From Chloroflexota bacterium (lineage in GTDB: Bacteria; Chloroflexota; UBA6077; JACCZL01): a DNA stretch of 38,689 nt. Location: NCBI GenBank assembly GCA_030447245.1, contig JAUJPG010000015.1, positions 69,725 to 108,413 on the forward strand. Direction: 5' to 3'. Shown here piece by piece: positions 1 to 7,068 of the stretch; the first letter of the stretch is position 1; each line of letters begins with the position of its first letter. The notes beneath the pieces were generated by a model, which saw only the letters and a list, made by a program, of their open reading frames with translations, was not told the origin of the DNA and did not search any database. Position numbers and translations under genes: made by a program.

Positions 1-164
1 CAAGTGCGCTGCGCGGGGTGAGAAGCCAGGCTCGCTGACCAGAGCTCCGAACGTGAGGTGCACTCTGGAGCGGCCCGGTCAGCCGATCGTTGACGGCGCG
101 CCCGCGGCGGGGTACCCTCGAACCCGAAGGGCGTCGGTGGGTGCGCGCCGGGGAGGACACGACG

Positions 165-545
165 ATGGCCGAAGGGAAGATCCGCATCCTGTACATCGCC
201 GCGACCGGGGCTGGAGATCCGACGCGCGCGTCGCTGCCGTTTCACCTGGCGGCCAATGGCGCCGTCGAGGCGGGCTACGACGCGGACCTCGTGCTAGCCG
301 GCGATGCGTCCGAGCGGGTCAAGGCAAACGTCGCCGAGGGAGTCAGCGGGCTGGGCATCCCGCCGCTGGCCGAGCTACTGGCCAAGGTGGGTGCCAAGGG
401 CATCCCGGTCTACGTTTGAAAGGGCTGCGCCGTCGCCCGTGGGGCGACCGACGAGGACCTGCAGCGGCTGCCCGGGGCGCGCTGGGTCAGTCCGCCCGAC
501 GTGGCTCAGCTCACGGCCGACGCCGACCGCGTGCTGACGTTCTGA
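165..545 (+). CDS. DsrE-family protein, candidate selenoprotein (TGA = Sec at residue 85)
   Basis: The start ATG at 165 follows GGGAGG with 8-nt spacing. The frame is open from 165 to 545 except for one TGA at 417-419. Read through, it gives a 126-residue DsrE/DsrF-like protein: an N-terminal strand (IRILYIAATG), then DPTRA.LPFH, NGAVEAGY and LAKVGAKGIPVYV, then Sec85-K-G-C88, then a tail ending DRVLTF. In the family the segment after IPVYV carries a redox cysteine (IYVCxxC), so the TGA sits where Cys is expected and makes a UxxC motif. Stopping at the TGA would lose the conserved C-terminal third. The gene's own terminal stop is also TGA, so this would be recoding and not a changed code. Known: DsrE-like proteins handle sulfur or sulfane. 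Inferred: a Sec-dependent redox or sulfur-transfer protein. The alternative is a single-base error of TGC/TGT to TGA. Confidence 0.82.
432..448 (+). promoter_or_regulatory. SECIS-like hairpin of the DsrE gene
   Basis: A perfect 7-bp stem (432-438 with 442-448) carries the 3-nt loop GTG (439-441). Outside it, 424-428 can pair with 461-465. Counting the U of the UGA as 1, the loop G and U are positions 23 and 24, the numbers of the SelB-contacted G23 and U24 in the E. coli fdhF SECIS, and there is a U at position 17. There are 19 nt between UGA and loop. This fits the known bacterial SECIS rules of a hairpin soon after UGA with G among the first two loop bases. Confidence 0.72.
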
Positions 546-695
546 GGTCGGCGGGAGCGGGAGCTTCGGGCCGGAGCTGCCAGAGCGAGGCGCCCTGGTA
601 GCCGCGCTTGCGCGGGACGCTGCAGAGCGTCTCACGGGCGCAACGGGAGGCCAGGCGGTGCGCGAGGTAGCGTGGTCGTCCGCGACTCGGCGGGA

Positions 696-2891
696 TCATC
701 TTCGGAGCGTTGCCCCGATCGGTACCGGGCTCTGGAGGCGGGCGACGACATTACCGATCAGCCGCTGGCCGAGGTCGTCGCCCAGCGTCATGATCGACTC
801 CGGGTGGAACTGGACCGCGGCCAGCGGCTGATCGACATGCTCCACCGCCATGATGACGTCGTCCTCGGCGACGGCGGTCACGACCAGCCCGGCCGGCAGC
901 GACGACCGCACGGCGAACAAGGAGTGGTAGCGGCCGGCCGTGAACGTCGCCGGCAGGTCCTCGAAGACGCGGCCGCCCAGGACGCGCACACTCGTCGCCT
1001 TGCCGTGCATCGGGTACGGCAGGATGCCGAGCTCGCCGCCGAAGTGCTCGACCATCCCCTGCAAGCCCAGGCAGACGCCGAAGACCGGCAGGTCGCGCGC
1101 CAGCGCCGCCGCCAGCGTGCCCGACATGTCGAAGTCCCGCGGCCGGCCCGGACCCGGCGAGAGGACCACCAGGTCCGGCCGAAGCCGGTCCAGCTCGGCG
1201 TGGGGAAAGCCGGCCCGTAAGGTGACCACCTCGGCGCCGGTCTGGCGGAGGTAGTTGGCCAGGGTGTGGACGAACGAGTCCTGGTGGTCCACCAGCAGGA
1301 TCCGCTTGCCCGAGGCCGGCCGCGCGGCGTCCCGCGTCGGGCCGGACCTCGCCTCCCGCGGCCGGCGGATCGCGTCCAGGAACGCCGAGGCCTTGAGGCG
1401 GGTTTCGCGCTCCTCCTCGTCCGGATCAGACTCGTACAGCAGCGTCGCCCCGACCCGTACTTCGGCCACACCGTCGAGCACGCGGATCGTGCGCAACGTC
1501 AGGCCGGTGTCGACGTTGCCGTCAAAGCCGAGCACCCCGACCGCCCCGCCGTACCACCCCCGCGGCGACAGCTCGTGGTCCTCGATGAACTGCATGGCCC
1601 AGGCCTTCGGGGCGCCGGTCACGGTGACCGCCCAGGTGTGGGCCAGGAAAGCGTCCAGCCCGTCAAAGCCCTCCCGCAGATGACCCTCGACGTGGTCGAC
1701 GGTGTGGATGAGCCGCGAGTACATCTCGATCTGGCGGCGGCCGATGACCCGCACGCTGCCCGGCTTGCAGACCCTCGACTTGTCGTTCCGGTCGACGTCG
1801 GTGCACATGGTCAGCTCCGACTCGTCTTTGGCCGAGTTGAGGAGCTGGAGGATCTGCGCGGCGTCAGCAATCGGGTCGATGCCGCGGACGATCGTCCCGG
1901 AGATCGGGCCGGTCTCGACCCCATCGCCATCCACCCGCACGAACATCTCCGGCGAGGCGCCAACCAGGTACTCCGCTTGACCCAGGTTGATCAGGAAGCC
2001 GTACGGCGCCGGGTTGCGGTCCCGCAGTCGCCGAAACAGTTCCGACGGCGGCGCCGGGCACGGCTCGAAGAACGTCTGGCCGGGCACGACCTCGAACAGG
2101 TCGCCGCGCTTGAACGCCTCGCGGGCGTCTCGGACCCGCTCGGCGTACTCGCCAGGCTCGTGGTCGCACGCGCGGGGCACGCGATCGGCGCCGACGTAGG
2201 GCCGAGCCGACCCGTCGCGCGGCAAGCCGACCGTCGAGCGACCGCCGACGACGAAGTCGTAACGCCGCCGCATCGCCCGCTCACGGCGGTGGTCGACGAT
2301 CAGGAGTTCGTCCGGCAGGTACAGGACCAGGTCGCGCCGATCGTCAGGCCGCTCCAGGCGCGGCCGAATCGGCTCGAACTGGAAGGCCAGGTCGTAGCCA
2401 AACGCCCCGTACAGGCCCAAGTGCGGCTCGTCCGGATAGGCGAACAGCTCGATCAGCGCCCGCAGGAGCGAGAAGACGGATGGCTGGCGGCTGCGCTGCT
2501 CCTCAGGGAAAGCACCCGCTGGGGCGACGATGGCGCCGACGACGTGGTCGCCCCGGGCCTCGACGTGCTCGACGGCGGACAGGCCGAGGACGGCGGCGGC
2601 CAGCGTCGGCAGGAGCACTCGCCCGCGCTCGTTGAGCGCCGAGATCCGAAACTCGCGGCCGCGCGAGACGATCTCGATCGGCGGATCGACGAACCCCATG
2701 TCCCAGCGGGTGTACCGCCCGGGATACTCGTAGCTCGATGCGAAGAGCGCGCCCTTGCGGCGGTCGAGCGCGTCGATCAGCGGCTCGACCGCGCCGTCAG
2801 GAGCGATCTCCTCGACGGTCCGCTCGACGGCCCCGCCGCGGGTCTGGTAACGGTCCACGGTCTGGGTGCGGGCGGTATCCAGGCTCACCAT
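696..2891 (-). CDS. trpE(G): Anthranilate synthase, fused TrpE-TrpG
   Basis: The 731-residue protein makes anthranilate from chorismate and glutamine, the first committed step of tryptophan synthesis. The TrpE half covers about residues 1-510, with chorismate-binding motifs [11 protein letters not shown], a [15 protein letters not shown] block and TGAPK..AMQFIE. A short linker leads to a class I glutamine amidotransferase half (about 525-720) with nucleophile elbow GVCLGLQG (Cys near residue 605) and the HPES motif. The ATG at 2891 follows GGAGGAGA very closely; the next codon, GTG, is better spaced and is a possible alternative start. This fused form is known from rhizobia and other bacteria, often controlled by attenuation; a leader peptide and terminator lie directly upstream. 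No other trp genes are in the window. Function is near certain. Confidence 0.95.
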   Translation of the reverse strand: MVSLDTARTQTVDRYQTRGGAVERTVEEIAPDGAVEPLIDALDRRKGALFASSYEYPGRYTRWDMGFVDPPIEIVSRGREFRISALNERGRVLLPTLAAAVLGLSAVEHVEARGDHVVGAIVAPAGAFPEEQRSRQPSVFSLLRALIELFAYPDEPHLGLYGAFGYDLAFQFEPIRPRLERPDDRRDLVLYLPDELLIVDHRRERAMRRRYDFVVGGRSTVGLPRDGSARPYVGADRVPRACDHEPGEYAERVRDAREAFKRGDLFEVVPGQTFFEPCPAPPSELFRRLRDRNPAPYGFLINLGQAEYLVGASPEMFVRVDGDGVETGPISGTIVRGIDPIADAAQILQLLNSAKDESELTMCTDVDRNDKSRVCKPGSVRVIGRRQIEMYSRLIHTVDHVEGHLREGFDGLDAFLAHTWAVTVTGAPKAWAMQFIEDHELSPRGWYGGAVGVLGFDGNVDTGLTLRTIRVLDGVAEVRVGATLLYESDPDEEERETRLKASAFLDAIRRPREARSGPTRDAARPASGKRILLVDHQDSFVHTLANYLRQTGAEVVTLRAGFPHAELDRLRPDLVVLSPGPGRPRDFDMSGTLAAALARDLPVFGVCLGLQGMVEHFGGELGILPYPMHGKATSVRVLGGRVFEDLPATFTAGRYHSLFAVRSSLPAGLVVTAVAEDDVIMAVEHVDQPLAAVQFHPESIMTLGDDLGQRLIGNVVARLQSPVPIGATLRR

Positions 2892-2924
2892 TCTCCTCCA
2901 TCGCGGCAGGAGCCCGGCCCTTCA

Positions 2925-2962
2925 CAGAAAGAAGGACCGCCACCTCTCAGAGGCGGCAGTCC
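2925..2962 (-). terminator. Attenuator terminator of trpE(G)
   Basis: On the minus strand 2962-2934 form a long hairpin: GGAC/GTCC, then GCC/GGC, then CCTCT/AGAGG, with two mismatches. It is followed by the T-rich stretch TTCTTTCT (2933-2926). It lies between the leader peptide and the trpE(G) start, where an attenuation terminator is expected. Confidence 0.72.
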
Positions 2963-2975
2963 CTCAAGTCACGAA

Positions 2976-2995
2976 GCCGCCCCTTTTGAGGCGGC
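2976..2995 (-). promoter_or_regulatory. Leader hairpin competing with the trp terminator
   Basis: GCCGCCTC, AAAA and GGGGCGGC form an 8-bp stem with one G-U pair on the transcribed strand. The second arm (GGGGCGGC) could instead pair with the GCCGCCTC inside the downstream terminator, which would disrupt the terminator. A further GGCGGCCC next to the leader stop can pair with GGGCCGCC here. Several mutually exclusive pairings are therefore possible; I have not assigned the order in which they form. Confidence 0.55.
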
Positions 2996-3031
2996 CCCCG
3001 TCGGCTCTCTAGGCACGACGTCCCGGGCCGC

Positions 3032-3076
3032 CTACCGCGGCCACCACCACCGACGCCGAGTCCAGGGACGTTCCAC
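3032..3076 (-). CDS. trpL: trp leader peptide, 14 aa with Trp-Trp-Trp
   Basis: GTG at 3076 opens a frame reading M-E-R-P-W-T-R-R-R-W-W-W-P-R and TAG at 3034-3032. Four of 14 residues are Trp, three of them consecutive (codons 3049-3041). GGGAG (3086-3082) precedes the GTG by 5 nt. A GTG at 3082 is in frame but overlaps the Shine-Dalgarno sequence. The position, about 140 nt before trpE(G) and upstream of hairpins and a terminator, is that of a classical attenuation leader, in which ribosome stalling at Trp codons under low charged tRNA-Trp controls read-through. Confidence 0.85.
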   Translation of the reverse strand: MERPWTRRRWWWPR

Positions 3077-3127
3077 ATTCACTCCCGGAGGGTGCCAGAT
3101 CGCCGCTCGGCCGTCAAGGGCTGCGTA

Positions 3128-3216
3128 TGCCCTCACGCAACATGTCACTGGCGGGCCTACAGTTCCCTCAGATGAGAATGTCACCGAGGGGCGTATTCCC
3201 TCAGTCAAGATGTGAC
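3128..3216 (-). repeat. Three degenerate 33-35 bp repeats, possible IS end
   Basis: CCCTCA boxes at 3130, 3165 and 3198 are each followed by a variant of ATGTCAC (ATGTCAC, ATGTCAC, ATGTGAC). On the minus strand each reads (G)TGACAT..(T)..TGAGGG. Such multiple terminal repeats are typical of IS21-type element ends. The middle copy shares the 13-mer GTGACATTCTCAT with 5670-5682. No transposase is adjacent. An operator array is the alternative. Confidence 0.45.
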
Positions 3217-3241
3217 TGCCGCGCCCCTTCGTGAACGACTT

Positions 3242-4528
3242 TCAGGAGCGTGTAGCGATCGCCGCGCCACCGAGGGCGGTGAGGATGACCACCAGCCACG
3301 GCGGGAGTTTCCAGAACATCAGCAGGCCGAACGCGGCGATGCCGAGGGCGAAATCGGCCGTTCCCATGATCGCGCTGGTCCAAACGGGGTTGTAGAGCGC
3401 TGCTGCCAGCAGGCCGACGACCGCGGCATTGATCCCGCGCAGCGCCGCCTGGAAGCTCGGATGGGCGCGTACGGTGTCCCAGAACGGTAAGGCTCCCACG
3501 ACCAACAAGAAGGACGGCGAGAAGATGGCAACCAGCGCCAGCGCACCGCCCGCCAGGCCGTTGGGCGGCTGCTGCATCACCGTGCCGAGATACGCGGCGA
3601 AGGTGAAGAGCGGGCCGGGGACCGCCTGTGCCGCGCCGTAGCCAGCGATGAACTCCTCGTTGGTCACCCAACCCGTCGGCACGACCTCGGCGGCCAGGAG
3701 CGGGAGCACGACGTGCCCGCCTCCAAACACGAGCGAACCAACACGATAGAAGCTGTCGAAGAGCGCCAGGCCCTGCGATGGTCCCGCCAGCCGGAGCAGG
3801 GGCAGCCCGATCAACAGCCCGAAGAAGAGTACCCAGGCGACGATACCCGCCCGTCGGCTGAGCGGGACGCGGACCGAATGGCTCGTCGGCGCGACCGTTG
3901 TCGGCAAGAGGCGCCAGCCAATCAGGCCGGCCACGGCGATCGTCAGCACCTGGCCAGCGGCTGTGGGGAATGCAAGCACCACGATGGCCGCGAGGATCGC
4001 GATGGTCGCCCTCTCGCGATCGGGGCAGAGCGAGCGGGCCATACCCCAGACGGCCTGGGCCACGACGGCCACGGCCACGACCTTCAGTCCGTGAAGCCAG
4101 CCGGCGTCCGCGACGTTGACGCTCTGCACTCCAAAGGCGAAGAGCATCAGCGCGATCGCTGAGGGGAGTGTGAATCCTAACCAGGCGGCGATACCGCCCA
4201 GGAGGCCGGCGCGGATGATCCCGAGCCCGATTCCAACCTGACTACTGGCGGGACCGGGGAGGAATTGGCAAAGCGCAACGAGGTCAGCATAGCTCTGCTC
4301 GTCGATCCAGTTTCGCCGGACCACGTACTCGTCGCGGAAGTAGCCGAGGTGAGCGATCGGGCCGCCGAACGACGTCAGTCCCAGTCGAAGCGAGGCCACC
4401 AGCACCTCGAACACTGAGCCGCGTCCGGCGGGGCTGACAGTCGTGTCGCTCTCCTCCGAAAGGGCCGGCTTTCCGCTGGCTGGATCCATATCAGCGACCT
4501 CGCCGTGGCCTGCATCCGCCCTGGTCAA
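3242..4528 (-). CDS. chrA: Chromate transporter ChrA (long-chain type)
   Basis: This 428-residue member of the CHR family exports chromate across the inner membrane. It has the two homologous halves typical of the long form: half one with LRLGLTSFGGP and FLPGPASSQ, half two with YRVGSLVFGGGH and AAQAVPGPLFTFAAYLG, separated by a polar loop near residues 200-215. There are about ten hydrophobic segments. The longest frame starts with TTG at 4528, which overlaps the TGA of the rhodanese gene (TTGA), suggesting translational coupling; ATG at 4489 gives 415 residues and is a possible alternative. It is the third gene of a padR-rhodanese-chrA operon, so PadR probably controls it. It differs in sequence and context from the second chrA at 8951-10173. 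Confidence 0.93.
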   Translation of the reverse strand: MTRADAGHGEVADMDPASGKPALSEESDTTVSPAGRGSVFEVLVASLRLGLTSFGGPIAHLGYFRDEYVVRRNWIDEQSYADLVALCQFLPGPASSQVGIGLGIIRAGLLGGIAAWLGFTLPSAIALMLFAFGVQSVNVADAGWLHGLKVVAVAVVAQAVWGMARSLCPDRERATIAILAAIVVLAFPTAAGQVLTIAVAGLIGWRLLPTTVAPTSHSVRVPLSRRAGIVAWVLFFGLLIGLPLLRLAGPSQGLALFDSFYRVGSLVFGGGHVVLPLLAAEVVPTGWVTNEEFIAGYGAAQAVPGPLFTFAAYLGTVMQQPPNGLAGGALALVAIFSPSFLLVVGALPFWDTVRAHPSFQAALRGINAAVVGLLAAALYNPVWTSAIMGTADFALGIAAFGLLMFWKLPPWLVVILTALGGAAIATRS

Positions 4529-4854
4529 CGCTCACGCTCCACTGGAAGCCCGCTGGCGTCGTACTCCGGAAATCCACCATCCAGAGCCTTGGTGTCATAG
4601 CCGCTCGCACGGAGCAGCTCGGCGGTTCGCTCGCTACGCGAGCTGCCACGGTGACGCATGTTTCAATACGTCACCACCATCTGGTCACGCGGGATCTCGT
4701 CCAGACGGCTCGATAGCTCGTCGGCCGGGATCTGGAGGGCGCCATGCACGTGACCCTCGGCGTACTCCTCTGGTCCACGGACGTCGATGACAACTGGGGC
4801 GTCGTCGCTCTGCCGTCGCTGGTGAAGCGTGTCGGGGCTGATGAGGTTACCCAT
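4525..4854 (-). CDS. Rhodanese-like sulfurtransferase, candidate selenoprotein (TGA = Sec at residue 64)
   Basis: ATG at 4854 begins MGNLISPDTL; the start overlaps the end of padR by 8 nt. A rhodanese fold is clear: VVIDVRGPEEY.EGHVHGALQIP, then DQMVVTY, then TGA (4665-4663), then NMRHRGSSRSERTAELLRASGY, LDGGFP and GLPVERER to TGA at 4527-4525. The catalytic loop of rhodaneses follows the central strand as VTYC-x-x-R-H-R-G-S; the TGA is exactly the catalytic Cys codon. Read through, the protein is 109 residues, normal for a single-domain rhodanese, and its terminal TGA overlaps the TTG of chrA. Stopping at the TGA would delete the active site and half of the fold. Known: rhodaneses transfer sulfane sulfur through a persulfidated Cys, and Sec versions have been reported in marine metagenomes. 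A miscalled base is the alternative. Confidence 0.82.
4629..4643 (-). promoter_or_regulatory. SECIS-like hairpin of the rhodanese gene
   Basis: On the minus strand GCTCGC (4643-4638), loop GTA (4637-4635) and GCGAGC (4634-4629) form a perfect 6-bp stem with a three-base loop starting G-U. There are 25 nt between the UGA and the loop, within the range known for bacterial SECIS elements. The loop resembles the GTG loop of the DsrE gene hairpin. Confidence 0.7.
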
Positions 4855-5209
4855 GGTCAGACGCTCCTTCCTCCTCAAGATCTGGTGGCTCTGGTAGGTG
4901 CTTGGGCCCCTGGCCCTCGAGGACCTCGCTGACCAGCTCGCGGATCTTGTCGCGCGTCTCGGCCAGTGCTGCCCGCCCGGTGTCGGTGATCGCGTAGTAC
5001 TTGCGCACCTTGCCATTGACGACGCGATCTTCACGTGTGACGTACCCCGTGGCTTCGAGGCTGTGCAGAATCGGGTAGAGCGTGCCAGGACTCAGCTCAT
5101 ACCCGTGCCGACGCAGTTCATCGATCATGGCCAACCCGTAGATCGGCGCCTCCTGGGCGTGATGGAGGATGTGGACCTTGATAAAGCCCAGGAAGAACTC
5201 GCGGATCAT
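4847..5209 (-). CDS. PadR-family transcriptional regulator
   Basis: 120 residues. The winged-helix domain is typical of PadR: FFLGFIKVHILHHAQEAPIYGLAMIDEL, ELSPGTLYPILHSLEATGYV, then VNGKVRKYYAITDTGRAALAE and an amphipathic helix (residues 85-100) for dimerisation. It is the first gene of the operon with the rhodanese and chrA, overlapping the rhodanese by 8 nt, and is divergent from the cytochrome c gene. An inverted repeat lies directly before its ATG. PadR proteins usually repress their own operon, here probably the rhodanese-chromate export genes and perhaps the divergent gene. The inducer is unknown; chromate or reactive sulfur species are guesses from context. Confidence 0.9.
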   Translation of the reverse strand: MIREFFLGFIKVHILHHAQEAPIYGLAMIDELRRHGYELSPGTLYPILHSLEATGYVTREDRVVNGKVRKYYAITDTGRAALAETRDKIRELVSEVLEGQGPKHLPEPPDLEEEGASDHG

Positions 5210-5224
5210 TATCGTATCCCGATA
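5210..5224. promoter_or_regulatory. Inverted repeat before padR, likely operator
   Basis: TATCG-TATCC-CGATA is a 5-bp inverted repeat with a 5-bp spacer ending one base before the padR ATG and 8 bp before the divergent ATG at 5232. On the minus strand it contains a TACGAT -10-like box. Its position fits autorepression by PadR. Confidence 0.45.
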
Positions 5225-5231
5225 TCTGTTG

Positions 5232-5705
5232 ATGACAGGATGGTTGGTGCTAGCCGGCTGCGAAGGTCAGGCCGGTGCATCGGACCCTGGAGCGTCCGAT
5301 CGGTCTTTCGGCGTCCTTTCTGGGAGCGCTGTTCCTAGCGAGTTGCTGACGGGTCCGCCGTCTGCGCCGAGCGGGAGCAAGCCGTCCTCAAGTGTCGACG
5401 GGGATACCAACAGCGGTACACAGCCCTTCGCGGCGACGAGCTGCGTTGCTTGCCACGTGGCCGCGGGTGTACCCGGCGCCACCGACACGATTGGGCCGAA
5501 CGTGACGGGGATCGGCACTGCGCGCAAAACTGCGCAGCTGGCGGATGGGAAGCCGAGGACGGCAGAGAACCTCAGAGGGTGGATCAAGGAGCCACGGGCA
5601 CAAAAGCCAGGGACGATGATGCCCAACCTGAACTTGACTTACAAGGCCATCCCTCAACACGTCCCGCCGGTGACATTCTCATGTGACTTGACACGGGCTG
5701 CCTGA
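5232..5705 (+). CDS. Lipoprotein-type cytochrome c, C-terminus probably truncated
   Basis: The frame begins MTGWLVLAGC, a short lipobox-type signal (upstream TTG at 5229 could extend it), then a Ser/Gly/Pro-rich linker to about residue 60. A cytochrome c domain follows: SCVACH haem-binding motif, GPNVTGIGT, NLRGWIKEPRAQKPGTMMPNLNL with the axial Met. This resembles the cytochrome c domain of cytochrome oxidase subunit II. After NLNLT the family normally continues with a helix of about 15 residues; here the sequence becomes unrelated (residues from YKAIPQH on) at about 5640, just before an IS-end-like repeat at 5670. The tail therefore seems replaced by inserted DNA. Divergent from padR. Confidence 0.72.
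   Translation: MTGWLVLAGCEGQAGASDPGASDRSFGVLSGSAVPSELLTGPPSAPSGSKPSSSVDGDTNSGTQPFAATSCVACHVAAGVPGATDTIGPNVTGIGTARKTAQLADGKPRTAENLRGWIKEPRAQKPGTMMPNLNLTYKAIPQHVPPVTFSCDLTRAA
5670..5690 (+). repeat. IS-end-like repeat, partner of 3128-3216
   Basis: GTGACATTCTCAT (5670-5682) followed by GTGACTTGA is identical over 13 bases to the middle repeat at 3172-3184 in inverse orientation. It lies just where the cytochrome c frame loses similarity. Read together, the two ends bracket the chrA-rhodanese-padR module in outward orientation. Confidence 0.45.
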
Positions 5706-5825
5706 CGCGGGCTGAGGGCTCCTCGCAAGCTAGCAGACGTGAAGATTATTCGGGGCGAGGGCCCCTACGACCGTGGCCGATTCCCAGTCGGCCAAGAATC
5801 GGACGCGCATCTGCCTACAGTGTCC

Positions 5826-5831
5826 GTATAC
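5826..5831 (+). promoter_or_regulatory. -10 box (TATACT) of the ECF sigma gene
   Basis: TATACT ends 10 nt before the ATG at 5842, so the transcript would be almost leaderless. No clear -35 box is seen. Confidence 0.4.
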
Positions 5832-5841
5832 TTTTCAGAGG

Positions 5842-6399
5842 ATGAGTACCCAGATACACGGGCCGTCGGAGTCGACGCGGGTCGAGCAAGGCTTGCTCGA
5901 CGCTCGCGACCGGTTCCTCGGCTACATCCGCAAGCGCGTGGCTGACCCGGACCTGGCCGAGGACATCTTCCAGGACAGCTTGCTGCGCGCCATCCAGGCC
6001 GCGCCGACGCTGCGCCGGGAAGATCGTCTGGTCTCCTGGTTCTACAGCATCCTCCAGCATGCCATCATCGATACTTACCGACGCCGGGGTGTCGAGCAGC
6101 GGTACGTCGCTCCGCTCGACGGGGCGGAGCCAAGCGCTGAGCCCGAAGACGAGGCGGTCCTGTGCGCCTGCTTCGAGCCGCTCGTCGCAACCCTCAAGCC
6201 CGAGTACGCGGAGCTGATCCGTAGCCTGGAGCTCGGTGGCGAGAGGCCCGAGGCGGCGGCCGCGCGCCTGGGTGTCACTGCCAATAACCTCAAGGTTCGT
6301 CGGCACCGAGCGCGCCAGGCGCTGCGCCGGCGGCTGGAAGAGACCTGCCGCGCTTGCGCCGAGCACCACTGCCTCGACTGCACGTGCCGGCCCGCCTGA
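5842..6399 (+). CDS. ECF sigma factor with Cys-rich metal-binding tail (CorE/ECF44-like)
   Basis: 185 residues from the ATG at 5842; a GTG at 5773 could extend it. Region 2 is DRFLGYIRKRVADPDLAEDIFQDSLLRAI...SWFYSILQHAIIDTYRRR; region 4 is YAELIRSLELGGERPEAAAARLGVTANNLKVRRHRARQALRRRL. After it comes a short tail with C-x2-C-x3-HHC-x2-C-x-C. Such C-terminal cysteine-rich domains are known from CorE-type sigma factors, where copper binding to the tail switches activity without an anti-sigma factor. No anti-sigma gene is adjacent. The next genes are DUF4396 and DUF305 proteins behind an ECF-like promoter, so this factor probably drives them in response to copper or another thiophilic metal. Confidence 0.88.
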   Translation: MSTQIHGPSESTRVEQGLLDARDRFLGYIRKRVADPDLAEDIFQDSLLRAIQAAPTLRREDRLVSWFYSILQHAIIDTYRRRGVEQRYVAPLDGAEPSAEPEDEAVLCACFEPLVATLKPEYAELIRSLELGGERPEAAAARLGVTANNLKVRRHRARQALRRRLEETCRACAEHHCLDCTCRPA

Positions 6400-6433
6400 G
6401 ATCGAAAGCGAATCCCCACCCGCGCGGGCGAGG

Positions 6434-6461
6434 TGTAACCTCGGCCAGCTCGTGCGTCTAA
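6434..6461 (+). promoter_or_regulatory. ECF-type promoter before the DUF4396 gene
   Basis: TGTAACC (6434-6440) and CGTCTAA (6455-6461) with 14 nt between fit the -35 AAC and -10 CGTC signature of ECF-dependent promoters. They lie 60 nt before the next gene and just after the ECF sigma gene. The match is by eye. Confidence 0.6.
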
Positions 6462-6521
6462 GAGGGTGGAGCGGGCGCGGGACGGACGTCCCGCGTCGAG
6501 TCTCATACTCGGAGGAGCAGC

Positions 6522-7055
6522 ATGCACGCTCACGCCCATTCTGATGCGCACGGATCCATGAATCGCCTGGCTCTGGCGGCGACGCTCCACTGCCTCACGG
6601 GCTGTGGGATCGGCGAGGTGCTCGGGGGGGTCATCGGCACCTGGCTCGGCTGGAGCACCGTCGCCTCGATCGCCCTGGCGGTGGCTGTCGCCTTCCTCTT
6701 CGGCTACGGACTCGGCTTGCGACCCCTGCTGGGCCGCGGGCTCGGCCTTGGTCAGGCCCTCCGCCTCGCCCTGGCGGCGGACACCGTCTCGATCATCGTC
6801 ATGGAGATCATCGACAACGCGATGATGCTGGTGATCCCCGGGGCAATGGACGCGGGCCTCACCAGCCCGTTGTTCTGGGGCAGCCTCGCTGTGGCGCTCG
6901 GCGTCGCGTTTCTGGTGACGTTCCCGGTCAACCGTTGGCTGATCAGCCGTGGCCAGGGGCACGCGGTCGTCCACGCGTTCCACGCCGAGGCGACCGCGGC
7001 AGACAGGCGCGGCCAGAGCACCCACGACCATGTCGGCCACGAGGCACACCACTAG
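6522..7055 (+). CDS. DUF4396 His-rich membrane protein
   Basis: 177 residues. A His-rich N-terminus (MHAHAHSDAHG) precedes four hydrophobic segments: CLTGCGIGEVLGGVIGTWLG, ASIALAVAVAFLFGYGLGL, ADTVSIIVMEIIDNAMMLV and PLFWGSLAVALGVAFLVTF. The C-terminus is again rich in His (HAVVHAFHAE, HDHVGHEAHH). This is the DUF4396 pattern; such proteins often sit beside copper genes, but no reaction is known. GGAGGAG precedes the ATG at good spacing. It is followed after 13 nt by the DUF305 gene, so the two are probably co-transcribed from the ECF-type promoter at 6434. His and Cys content suggests metal binding at the membrane. Confidence 0.85.
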   Translation: MHAHAHSDAHGSMNRLALAATLHCLTGCGIGEVLGGVIGTWLGWSTVASIALAVAVAFLFGYGLGLRPLLGRGLGLGQALRLALAADTVSIIVMEIIDNAMMLVIPGAMDAGLTSPLFWGSLAVALGVAFLVTFPVNRWLISRGQGHAVVHAFHAEATAADRRGQSTHDHVGHEAHH

Positions 7056-7068
7056 CAGAGGCTTTCAC

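Noticed and set aside
417..419. UGA as a general sense codon (altered code)
   Set aside because: Intact genes throughout the window end with TGA.
1266..3215. 649-codon open frame on the plus strand
   Set aside because: It is a GC-bias shadow of trpE(G) with no family motif.
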